The notes below the pieces were generated by a model. That model worked only from the letters and a program-made list of their open reading frames with translations. It was not told the DNA's origin and did not search any database. Positions 34,112 through 41,888 of a DNA stretch of 64,000 bases are shown piece after piece (position 1 is the first letter of the stretch; every line of letters begins with the position of its first letter). Source of the stretch: SHVO01 sp041906145 (GTDB lineage Bacteria; Pseudomonadota; Alphaproteobacteria; Rhodospirillales; Rhodospirillaceae); contig JAYRJU010000003.1 in assembly GCA_041906145.1 (NCBI GenBank), positions 62,001 through 126,000 of the forward strand, in the 5' to 3' direction. The position numbers and the translations under genes were made by a program.

Positions 34112-35710
34112 TCACGGCTCCCGGGAAAGTTCCACAATGATCCCTTCGTGAGGCCGCAGTCTGACGAGGGCGCCAACGCGTTCGTGAAACTCTCCCGGGT
34201 GGGTGGACAGGAGAAGCGCGCCGGCGCCGTCGAGGGGTGTATAGACGGGCGCGGCCGCGAAGTTCAGGAGGATCACGAAGGCGCGCGCGCCATGACGGCG
34301 TTCATAGACCAGCACGTCACCGCGTGCTTCGATCGGGCCGTAATCCCCCCGGTGCAAAGCGGGTTCCTCACGCCTTAAGGTGATGAGGGCACGGGTCAGG
34401 GTTAACATGGAGTCCATGTCGGCTTGCTGATCCGCCACGTTCAAGACGCGCGTGTCGTGAAGCGGCAACCACGGTTCGCCGGCGCTAAAGCCGCCGTTCG
34501 GCTCCGACGTCCAGGCCATAGGCGTGCGGACTGGATCGCGCCCGAAGCCAAATCCGGGCACCCGTAGCTCCCACGGGTCTTGAACCTTCTCCGCCGGAAT
34601 GACGCCGTCGGTCATCCCGATCTCGTCGCCGTAATAGAGTGTCGGCGTGCCGCGCAACGTCAGGAGCAGCATCGTCGCGGCGCGCGCGGCGGCGGGCCCC
34701 ACACGGCTCGCGATCCGGGCGCGGTCGTGATTTCCCAGCACCCAGTTTGGCCACGCGCCCGGCGGCAGGAGCGCTTCGTAGCGTGCGATAAGATCGGCCA
34801 CTGCCTCGGCCCGCCAAGTCGCGCCGATAAGGTGGAAATTGAAGGGAAGGTGCACGCCTTTGAGATCGGCGCCGTAGTAGGTCACGATCCGTTCAAGCGG
34901 AAGATAGATTTCGCCAATCAAAACCCGCGCCCCATAGGAGTCCGCGATATGGCGGAAGTCGGCGAGGGTTTCATGAAGTTCAGGCTGGTCATATTGATTC
35001 CGACGATCGAGTGCGAGGGTTGGCGCCATGCCGGGCTTGAAATCCGGGTTGGCGGGATTGTCCGCCAGCGAAGTCACTTCGTAGAGATGATGAACCGTAT
35101 CGATGCGGAAACCATCGACACCGCGCTTGAACCAGAAATGCAGGACCTCCCGCATAGCGGTGTGGACGTCGGGATTGCGCCAATTGAGGTCCGGCTGTTG
35201 TGGAAGATAAGCGTGGTAGTAGTACTGGCCGGTGGCTTCGTCCCAGGTCCAGGCGGGCCCGCCGAACTCCGAAAGCCAGTTGTTGGGCGGCCCGCCGTCG
35301 GGCGCTGCATCGCGCCATATGTACCAGTCGCGTTTAGCCGACGTGCGGGCGCTTCGGCTGTCCACGAACCAAGGGTGCGCTGCGGACGTGTGATTGGGCA
35401 CGAAGTCCATGATGATCTTGAGACCGCGGTCATGCGCCTCGGCGATCAATCTGGCGAAGTCATCGAGCGAGCCGAAGAGCGGATCGATATCGACGTAATT
35501 CGATACGTCGTATCCGAAGTCGGCCATCGGCGAGGGGTATACGGGCGAGAGCCATAGCGCGTCGATCCCGAGCCAAACGAGATAGTCGAGGCGCGCGATG
35601 ATGCCGGGAAGATCGCCGATGCCGTCGTTGTTGGAGTCCTGAAAAGAGCGCGGATAAATCTGGTAGATAATTCCGCTCTGCCACCACGCCGGTTCGCAGG
35701 CACCCCTCAT
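34112..35710 (-). CDS. GH13 alpha-glucosidase-type enzyme
   Basis: 532 residues from an ATG at 35710 that overlaps the hydrolase stop. The GH13 core is complete: QIYPRSFQDSNNDGIGDL, MDFVPNHTS, the nucleophile Asp in VDGFRIDTVHH, the acid Glu in ARVLIGEIYLP and the transition-state Asp in VLGNHDRARI. The short motif and DGIGDLPGII fit oligo-1,6-glucosidase/alpha-glucosidases acting on maltose- or isomaltose-type sugars. No signal peptide is visible, so it acts in the cytoplasm. It is coupled to the alpha/beta hydrolase gene, which seems functionally unrelated. Confidence 0.9.
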   Translation of the reverse strand: MRGACEPAWWQSGIIYQIYPRSFQDSNNDGIGDLPGIIARLDYLVWLGIDALWLSPVYPSPMADFGYDVSNYVDIDPLFGSLDDFARLIAEAHDRGLKIIMDFVPNHTSAAHPWFVDSRSARTSAKRDWYIWRDAAPDGGPPNNWLSEFGGPAWTWDEATGQYYYHAYLPQQPDLNWRNPDVHTAMREVLHFWFKRGVDGFRIDTVHHLYEVTSLADNPANPDFKPGMAPTLALDRRNQYDQPELHETLADFRHIADSYGARVLIGEIYLPLERIVTYYGADLKGVHLPFNFHLIGATWRAEAVADLIARYEALLPPGAWPNWVLGNHDRARIASRVGPAAARAATMLLLTLRGTPTLYYGDEIGMTDGVIPAEKVQDPWELRVPGFGFGRDPVRTPMAWTSEPNGGFSAGEPWLPLHDTRVLNVADQQADMDSMLTLTRALITLRREEPALHRGDYGPIEARGDVLVYERRHGARAFVILLNFAAAPVYTPLDGAGALLLSTHPGEFHERVGALVRLRPHEGIIVELSREP

Positions 35711-36681
35711 GTTGTTCGCAGGTGCTCGGCGACAAACGAGTCGATGGCGGTGAGCCACCGGTCCCTCACGTCGTCGGTCTCTTGGAAAAGCTCATGCTTG
35801 GCGCCTTCGAAGGTCACCAGCTGCGCATCGGGCAATAACGTCGCCGCGCGCAAATGCGCGGCCGGATCGACCAGCAAGTCCTGCCCCGCGCTGCCGATCA
35901 GGATTGGCGTGTGGATGCGCGAGAGCAGTTCGGCATCCGATATGCGCGCGGTCAACGCGAACGCGTCTTTAAGCCAGGCGTACGTAGGTCCGTCGTGACG
36001 CAGTTCGTGCGCTGCTGTGAACCACGCGTCCACCAGCTTTCCGCGGATCGGGTGGTTCGAGAGGCGATTGGTGTTGCCGAAGCGCGGCGCGAGATTTGGC
36101 CAAGCGCCTGCGCCTGGAACGAAGGAATCGCCCCGTCCTATCGCGGTCATGAGGCCGGCAAGCGCGCGTGCGGCCCACCTCGGAATGTTGCCGGTATTGA
36201 TTTGGATCATCGGCGCTGAAAGGACCGCGGCGTCGGCGAGGCGCTTATGATTAGCGAGCGCGAGCAGCGATACCGCGCCGCCCATCGAGTGGGCGACCAG
36301 CAAGGATTTGTGATCGCGCGGTGAAACCGTCGCGATGAATTGGGCTAGATCTTCAGCATCGCGGTCAAAAACGCGCAGATCGGGCTTGGTTCGCCCGCTG
36401 CGCGCGGAGCGGCCTTGGCCACGCCAATCCAGGCACCACACATTAAAACCACGTCGGTGGAAATCACGCGCGGTCTCGAAATATTTCTCGATGAACTCGA
36501 TATAACCGCCCACCAGGATGCAGTCCTTGGCCGTTCCCGCCGCGAGTTGCCCCCACCGGAGGCGAGCGCCGTCGCGGGCGGTGAAATGCCCCCACCTGAA
36601 GCCCTCTGGCTCCAGGAAGCGTGCCTCCAGCGGCGGCGCCGCGGCGATAAGGGGGGTGGTATCCATGGGCGTCGTGGTCAC
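35707..36681 (-). CDS. Alpha/beta hydrolase (lysophospholipase/monoacylglycerol lipase-like)
   Basis: 324 residues from a GTG at 36681 with GGAG 8 bases upstream; an in-frame ATG at 36666 is an alternative. The nucleophile elbow AHSMGGAVS, Asp in AGQDLLVDP and His in EGAKHELFQE make the Ser-Asp-His triad. WRGQGRSARSGR and FNVWCLDWRGQG fit the Hydrolase_4/PldB family. Its stop overlaps the GH13 start by 2 bases of ATGA type. The substrate is probably a lysolipid or monoglyceride. Confidence 0.83.
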   Translation of the reverse strand: MTTTPMDTTPLIAAAPPLEARFLEPEGFRWGHFTARDGARLRWGQLAAGTAKDCILVGGYIEFIEKYFETARDFHRRGFNVWCLDWRGQGRSARSGRTKPDLRVFDRDAEDLAQFIATVSPRDHKSLLVAHSMGGAVSLLALANHKRLADAAVLSAPMIQINTGNIPRWAARALAGLMTAIGRGDSFVPGAGAWPNLAPRFGNTNRLSNHPIRGKLVDAWFTAAHELRHDGPTYAWLKDAFALTARISDAELLSRIHTPILIGSAGQDLLVDPAAHLRAATLLPDAQLVTFEGAKHELFQETDDVRDRWLTAIDSFVAEHLRTT

Positions 36682-36740
36682 AATGCCCGCTCCGAAAAGG
36701 TTTTTCCAAAGACAGAATGGCGAAATCCGAGGGCCCGAAC

Positions 36741-36763
36741 GCCCAAAAACTAGGCTTTTGGGC
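36741..36763. repeat. Inverted repeat between the hydrolase and lysS
   Basis: GCCCAAAA (36741-36748) and TTTTGGGC (36756-36763) with a 7-base loop. No T-run follows on either strand. It could be a small leader hairpin for lysS, but this is weak. Confidence 0.35.
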
Positions 36764-36858
36764 CTCCGAAAGAGGTGACCTTACCTAAAATTGCCGGTAC
36801 TAAGGCCCCAGTTTTCCCATTGTTGTTCCTTATATCTTAGACCCGCGCTGATTTCCCC

Positions 36859-38460
36859 ATGACCGATCTCTCCTCCTTCGCACGCCACAGCAACGCGTGG
36901 CCCTTTGTTGAAGCCCGCGCCCTTTGGGATGAGCGGCTCAAAATGTCCGCGCCGGCGAAAGGCTATGTGCTTTTCGAGACCGGCTATGGCCCGTCAGGAC
37001 TGCCGCACATCGGCACCTTCGGCGAAGTCGTGCGCACCACGATGGTGAGAAAGGCTTTCGAGCTGCTGACTCCCAACGTGAAGACGCGGATGTTCACCTT
37101 CTCGGATGATATGGACGGCCTGCGTAAAGTGCCCGACAACGTGCCTAACCAGGACATGGTTCGCCAGCATCTGGGCAAGCCGGTCACGAGCGTGCCAGAC
37201 CCATTTGGGACGCATGAGAGTTTCGGCGCCCACAACAACGCGCGCTTGCGCGCGTTTCTGGACTCCTTCGGTTTCGAATACGAATTCAAGAGTTCGACCG
37301 TTTCCTACAAGTCCGGTGAGTTCGACACGGCGTTGCTGCGCGTGCTCGAGAAGTACGACGAAGTCATCAACGTCATTCTGCCCACCCTCGGCGCCGAACG
37401 ACGCGCCACTTATTCGCCGTTCCTTCCGGTCTCCCCCAAGACGGGCGTGGTCTTGCAGGTGCCGGTGGTTGAGCGCGATCTGGCCAGCGGCACCATCGTC
37501 TACAAGGACGAGGATGGCAGCCATGTGCGTACGCCGGTCACTGGCGGGCACTGTAAGCTGCAGTGGAAGTGCGACTGGGCTATGCGCTGGTACGCGCTCG
37601 AGGTCGACTATGAGATGTCCGGCAAAGACCTCATCGATTCCGTGAAACTTTCAAGCCAGATCTGCCGCATTCTGGGCGGCACGCCGCCGCTTAACCTGAC
37701 ATACGAACTGTTCAACGATGAGCAGGGTCAGAAGATCTCGAAGTCAAAGGGCAACGGTCTCGCGGTCGAGGACTGGCTGAAGTACGCCCCACACGAGAGC
37801 TTATCTCTGTTCATGTATCAGAAGCCGAAGACAGCTAAGCGCCTGTTCTTTGACGTGATCCCGAAGGCGGTGGACGAATATCTCGACTTCCTCGAGAAGT
37901 TCCCGGGCGAGGAAGACAAGACGAAGCTGGAAAATCCGGCGTGGCACATCCATGGCGGTCAGCCTCCGCAGGACACGGTGCACGTCAGCTTCAGCATCCT
38001 TCTGAATCTGGCGAGCGTTGCGCACGCCGAGAACCCGTCGGTACTCTGGCATTACATCTCGCGGTTCGTGCCGGGTGCGACCCCCGAAAGCGCGCCACTG
38101 CTGGACCGCCTCGTGAAGCATGCCGTTGTGTATTACCAAGACTTCGTGAAGCCGGCGAAGGTTTACCGGGCCATTGCCGACAACGAACGCCAGGCGTTTG
38201 TCGACCTGCGCGCGGCTCTCGCCGGTTACAAAGAGACGCCGAGCCCGGAAGGCCTGCAGAGCCTCGTTTACGAAATAGGCAAGCGCTACCCGGACGCATT
38301 CGCCTCCCTGCGCGACTGGTTTAAAGCCCTGTATCAGGTGCTTTTGGGCCAGGAACAGGGGCCCCGCATGGGCTCCTTCATTGCCCTATATGGCGTCGCG
38401 GAAACCCTCCAGCTCCTGGACAAGGCTCTGGCCGGCGAAGATCTGGCGAAAGCTTCGTAA
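36859..38460 (+). CDS. lysS: Class I lysyl-tRNA synthetase
   Basis: 533 residues of the archaeal-like class I LysRS, not the usual bacterial class II enzyme. The HIGH-type motif is PSGLPHIGTFGE (about residues 45-55) and the KMSKS-type loop is KISKSKGNGL (about 295). Lys charging by class I LysRS is common in alphaproteobacteria and spirochetes. No class II lysS is in the window, so which one is the sole enzyme cannot be said. It stands alone between the hydrolase and the TonB receptor. Confidence 0.95.
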   Translation: MTDLSSFARHSNAWPFVEARALWDERLKMSAPAKGYVLFETGYGPSGLPHIGTFGEVVRTTMVRKAFELLTPNVKTRMFTFSDDMDGLRKVPDNVPNQDMVRQHLGKPVTSVPDPFGTHESFGAHNNARLRAFLDSFGFEYEFKSSTVSYKSGEFDTALLRVLEKYDEVINVILPTLGAERRATYSPFLPVSPKTGVVLQVPVVERDLASGTIVYKDEDGSHVRTPVTGGHCKLQWKCDWAMRWYALEVDYEMSGKDLIDSVKLSSQICRILGGTPPLNLTYELFNDEQGQKISKSKGNGLAVEDWLKYAPHESLSLFMYQKPKTAKRLFFDVIPKAVDEYLDFLEKFPGEEDKTKLENPAWHIHGGQPPQDTVHVSFSILLNLASVAHAENPSVLWHYISRFVPGATPESAPLLDRLVKHAVVYYQDFVKPAKVYRAIADNERQAFVDLRAALAGYKETPSPEGLQSLVYEIGKRYPDAFASLRDWFKALYQVLLGQEQGPRMGSFIALYGVAETLQLLDKALAGEDLAKAS

Positions 38461-38560
38461 CACCCGCTTGCACGCGCCGGTTGATGCGTCCTGGCTTTAC
38501 GGCTATCGGCTTCTCCCCGTAAGATACTGGTAATCAAGGCTTCTGGGGCAGGGAAGGCTT

Positions 38561-38579
38561 CTGTCCGATCGTCGGACAG
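38561..38579. promoter_or_regulatory. Palindrome upstream of the TonB receptor gene
   Basis: CTGTCCGA (38561-38568), TCG, TCGGACAG (38572-38579): 8-bp perfect arms, 34 bases before the start codon and 21 before the GGGGAGG ribosome-binding site (38601-38607). Direct repeats AAGGCTTCTG at 38536 and 38554 lie just before it. An operator or a leader hairpin is likely. Confidence 0.5.
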
Positions 38580-38613
38580 AGCTGGGTCCTCGGGCCTTAC
38601 GGGGAGGATTTCC

Positions 38614-41061
38614 ATGAAGAGCACCGTCGTCTCGCGCGCGCCGTCGCGTAGCCTTTTTAGTCTTTCTCTAAAATCAGCGTTGTTGGTGTCGTCGGCTCTG
38701 GTGGCGTCGGCCGTACCGGCTTTCGCCCAGCAGCCTGTGATCGAAGAGATCATCGTGACCGCGCAATCGCGCGCGCAGAGTGTTCAAGATACGCCGATCT
38801 CAGTGACGGCCGTGAGCGGCGACAAGCTGCAGGACGTGAGCATCGCGAAAGCCGAAGACCTTCAGCAGCTCGTGCCGAACTTCACGATGACCGAAACCGG
38901 CATCAGCACTAACATTTTCATTCGCGGCCTTGGTTCGGGTATCAACCAAGCCTTCGAACAGTCGGTCGGCTACTACGTCGACGGTATCGCCTACACCCGC
39001 GCGCAGCAGACGCGTTTGCCGTTCCTCGATCTCCAGCGCGTTGAAGTGCTGCGTGGTCCGCAAACCATTCTGTTCGGCAAGAACTCCATCGCCGGCGCGC
39101 TCAATATCCTGACGGCTCAGCCGACCACGAGCTTCGAAGGCTATCTCACCGGCACTTACGAATTCGAAAATCAGGAATATATCGCTGAAGGCGCGGTCTC
39201 CGGCCCTATCACCGATACGGTCCGCGCCCGCGTCGCAGCCCGTTGGCGCGACAGCGACGGATATGTGCGCAACCTTACTCTCTCGCGCACCGAACCGAAG
39301 CGTGACGACGTCACCTTGCGTGGCATTCTCGAAGCGGACGTTTCCGACACGGTGGTTGCGAACTTCAAGGCTGAGTACAGCGATTTCGATGTGCTCGGAC
39401 GTTCCATCGAGACGCTGAACGAGACGCCGGTCGCGGCCGGTCCGTTCACGGGCCGCACCTATTCCCAGATCCTCGTTGGTCTTGGCGCCGACCGCAGCGT
39501 TCTCGACAACACGCTGAACGGCAACCGCAGCTCCAACGGCGACTTCAGCAATAACAAGCAGCAGACCTACGTCGGCAATATCAAGGTCGACATTGGAGGT
39601 TACGAACTCCGTTCGATCACAGGCTACACCCAACTCAAGTATGACGAGCTGTGCGATTGCGACTACACGGGCGCCAATGTGTTTCTGGCTGGCCTGCGGG
39701 AGGATTACGACCAGTTCAGCCAGGAATTCCGCCTGACCTCGCCGGTCAACGAAAGCTACGATTTTGTCGCGGGCGCTTACTATCAGTCGTCCAATCACGC
39801 TTACTCGGACAACATCGTCGTCCAGCCGACCTCGGTCCTCGTCCCGCTGGTGAACCAGCAGTCGCCCGGCGCGGGCAGCGCGCTCGCCGGCACACAGGCG
39901 GCGCGTAGCGCATCGGTCGATTCAAGCCTGATTTCAGCATTCGCGCAGGTGAACGTACGCCCCATCGACAAATGGGAAATTCAGCTTGGCGCCCGCGTCA
40001 GCTCGGAGAAAAAGGAAGGCACGCGTACCCTCTCGATCTTGCGTGAGAACGGCGACCCGCTGCCGGCCGCGCAAGCCATCGCCGCGGCGGTATACGCGCA
40101 AGTCTTCCGCGTCAGCTCCACCAACCTCTCGGCCCTCGGCCCAACCGGCGCTGCGCTGATCGGCCAGCTTGGGGCGCTGCCGGTTTCGGGTGACCGCAAA
40201 GAGACGCGTTTCTCGCCGGACGTAAAGCTGCTCTTCAATCCGACGGAAGATCTGATGCTGTACGCGAGCTATGCGCGCGGCGCCAAGAGCGGCGGTTTCG
40301 ATTTCCGCGCCAATAACCGCAACTTCTATCCGACGATGAACGATTCGTTCGAGTTCGAGGACGAAAGCGCCAACAGCTTCGAAATCGGCACCAAGGCATC
40401 ATTCGGCGCCGCGACGCTGAATGTTGCCGCTTACTACACGGAGTTCAAGGATCTCCAGATATCGATCTTCGACGGGATCTTGGGCTTCAACGTCGGTAAC
40501 GCCGCTTCGGCGCGCTCGCAAGGTATCGAAGCGGATGGCCGCGTGCGTATGAATGAATACGTCTCGCTGACAGGCTCGCTCGCGCTCACGGACTTCAAGT
40601 TCAAGGATTTCCGTAACGGCCAGTGTTACTTCGGCCAGACTCCGAACGTCGATCTCAACGGCGACGGACGTCCCGAGCTGTGCAACTACACCGGTCAGAC
40701 CAATCAACTGGTATCCGATGTGCAGGGCACGGTTGGTCTCGCGGCCAACTATCCGATCGCCTCCGGTTATCGCCTCGACGGCTCGTTCGATGTGTTCTTC
40801 ACCTCGAAGTACCATGCATCGAACACCTTCGATCCGGCGCTCATCCAGAAGGGGTATGCGACCCTCGGTGTGCGCGTCGGCTTCGGTCCGGACACGGGTC
40901 TTTGGCAGCTGGCGTTCATCGGGCGCAACCTGACCAACGAACACTACATCCAGTTCGGTGGCGATACGCCGCTCGCGGGTTCCACCTTCGGTGCGAACTC
41001 CGACTACGCCTTCGCCGACCGTGGCCGCACCCTCGCCATCCAGGCGCGGGTCAATTTCTAG
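38614..41061 (+). CDS. TonB-dependent outer-membrane receptor
   Basis: 815 residues with a signal peptide ending VPAFAQ (about residue 39), then an N-terminal TonB-box-like region (IEEIIVTAQ), a plug (VQDTPISVTAV ... VLRGPQTILFGKNSIAGALNI) and a 22-strand barrel ending in the aromatic F of ALAIQARVNF. It imports a ligand too large for porins; the plug type (RGPQ, GKNSIAG) is common in sphingomonad/alphaproteobacterial receptors, and the ligand is unknown. A small secreted protein follows after 9 bases. Confidence 0.93.
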   Translation: MKSTVVSRAPSRSLFSLSLKSALLVSSALVASAVPAFAQQPVIEEIIVTAQSRAQSVQDTPISVTAVSGDKLQDVSIAKAEDLQQLVPNFTMTETGISTNIFIRGLGSGINQAFEQSVGYYVDGIAYTRAQQTRLPFLDLQRVEVLRGPQTILFGKNSIAGALNILTAQPTTSFEGYLTGTYEFENQEYIAEGAVSGPITDTVRARVAARWRDSDGYVRNLTLSRTEPKRDDVTLRGILEADVSDTVVANFKAEYSDFDVLGRSIETLNETPVAAGPFTGRTYSQILVGLGADRSVLDNTLNGNRSSNGDFSNNKQQTYVGNIKVDIGGYELRSITGYTQLKYDELCDCDYTGANVFLAGLREDYDQFSQEFRLTSPVNESYDFVAGAYYQSSNHAYSDNIVVQPTSVLVPLVNQQSPGAGSALAGTQAARSASVDSSLISAFAQVNVRPIDKWEIQLGARVSSEKKEGTRTLSILRENGDPLPAAQAIAAAVYAQVFRVSSTNLSALGPTGAALIGQLGALPVSGDRKETRFSPDVKLLFNPTEDLMLYASYARGAKSGGFDFRANNRNFYPTMNDSFEFEDESANSFEIGTKASFGAATLNVAAYYTEFKDLQISIFDGILGFNVGNAASARSQGIEADGRVRMNEYVSLTGSLALTDFKFKDFRNGQCYFGQTPNVDLNGDGRPELCNYTGQTNQLVSDVQGTVGLAANYPIASGYRLDGSFDVFFTSKYHASNTFDPALIQKGYATLGVRVGFGPDTGLWQLAFIGRNLTNEHYIQFGGDTPLAGSTFGANSDYAFADRGRTLAIQARVNF

Positions 41062-41070
41062 TCTCAAGGC

Positions 41071-41499
41071 GTGAAGCTCGGTCTTCTGGCCTTCGCAATG
41101 GTTGTCGGCTCCGTCGCTCACGCGGCGGAGCCGAAGCCGCTTTCAGGACTGGCTCATGTCGATCCTAAAAAGCCGGTGGATATTTGTGGTTTGCACGCCC
41201 CGTCTCTGGATCAAGTCGCCAATGCCCTCGTCGAGCGGGGCGGTGTGCGCGAAGCCGCAGGGGATGAAAAATTCCTTGCCTATGAGCAGTTGGATTTCAC
41301 GCATATCTGGACGTTCACGCGCCTTGGTCATGAAGCGTATCCGGCGGTGATCTGCCGCGAACTCAAGGACGGCGAGCAGGGGCTCGAGGTTACGATGGAA
41401 TTCGCTTGTGGCGGGCCGCGCACGGCCTGTACGGCCCTCTATAACGACTTTCTATTGCTGAACGCACAAATGAAGGCGCACGCGAAGAAGGCCCGCTAG
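41071..41499 (+). CDS. Small secreted protein coupled to the TonB receptor
   Basis: 142 residues from a GTG at 41071 with a signal peptide (MKLGLLAFAMVVGSVAHA). The mature part has four Cys (VDICGLHAP, VICREL, FACGGPRTAC), fitting two disulfides in the periplasm. No family is recognised. It lies 9 bases after the receptor gene on the same strand, so it is probably in the same transcript. Confidence 0.65.
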   Translation: MKLGLLAFAMVVGSVAHAAEPKPLSGLAHVDPKKPVDICGLHAPSLDQVANALVERGGVREAAGDEKFLAYEQLDFTHIWTFTRLGHEAYPAVICRELKDGEQGLEVTMEFACGGPRTACTALYNDFLLLNAQMKAHAKKAR

Positions 41500-41888
41500 A
41501 GCGGCGCGCGTACTTCATCCACTTACCGTTCGCAGCATTCGCAGGGCTCACCGCGCCGCGAATGATTTCGAGACATGCCCCCGCTGTCGTAACCGCGTCG
41601 TGGCTCACAACGGCTATTCGGGCGGCCCCAAAGCCCGGAACTGACGGAGAGGTGCGCCAGTCCTGCATTTATGCGGTGCGCCTCCGCTTGACGGGGATCA
41701 ACGAAATCCTACCCGCACGCGAACATCCTTATGACACGTGACCTCGTCCGGCCACCTGAAAGAGTGTCCCGTCCTTCATCGCAACCCCTGGACTGTATAT
41801 TAGAATCATTCTATCATAATTCTAATATACGTTGTTTTAGCCCCCCCTCCACCACCACCGACAACCTCAGTAATCAAGGGAGAATGAG
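41500..41888. other. Intergenic region with the katG regulatory element
   Basis: 389 bases between the secreted-protein gene and katG. I see no gene in 41500-41790. The AT-rich 41790-41880 part carries the Fur-family-type inverted repeat described separately and the katG leader. Confidence 0.6.
41795..41830. promoter_or_regulatory. Fur/PerR/Irr-like nested inverted repeat upstream of katG
   Basis: GTATATTAGAAT (41795-41806) and its perfect complement ATTCTAATATAC (41819-41830) flank 12 bases. Nested in it is TAGAAT-C-ATTCTA (41801-41813). TTAGAATCATTCTAT matches the PerR box TTAxAATxATTxTAA at nearly all fixed positions and also resembles the alphaproteobacterial Irr box TTTAGAA-TTCTAAA. It lies 58 bases before the katG ATG. 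Confidence 0.7.

Noticed and set aside
36741..36763. Inverted repeat as intrinsic terminator
   Set aside because: No T-run on either strand, and it lies between two divergent starts.
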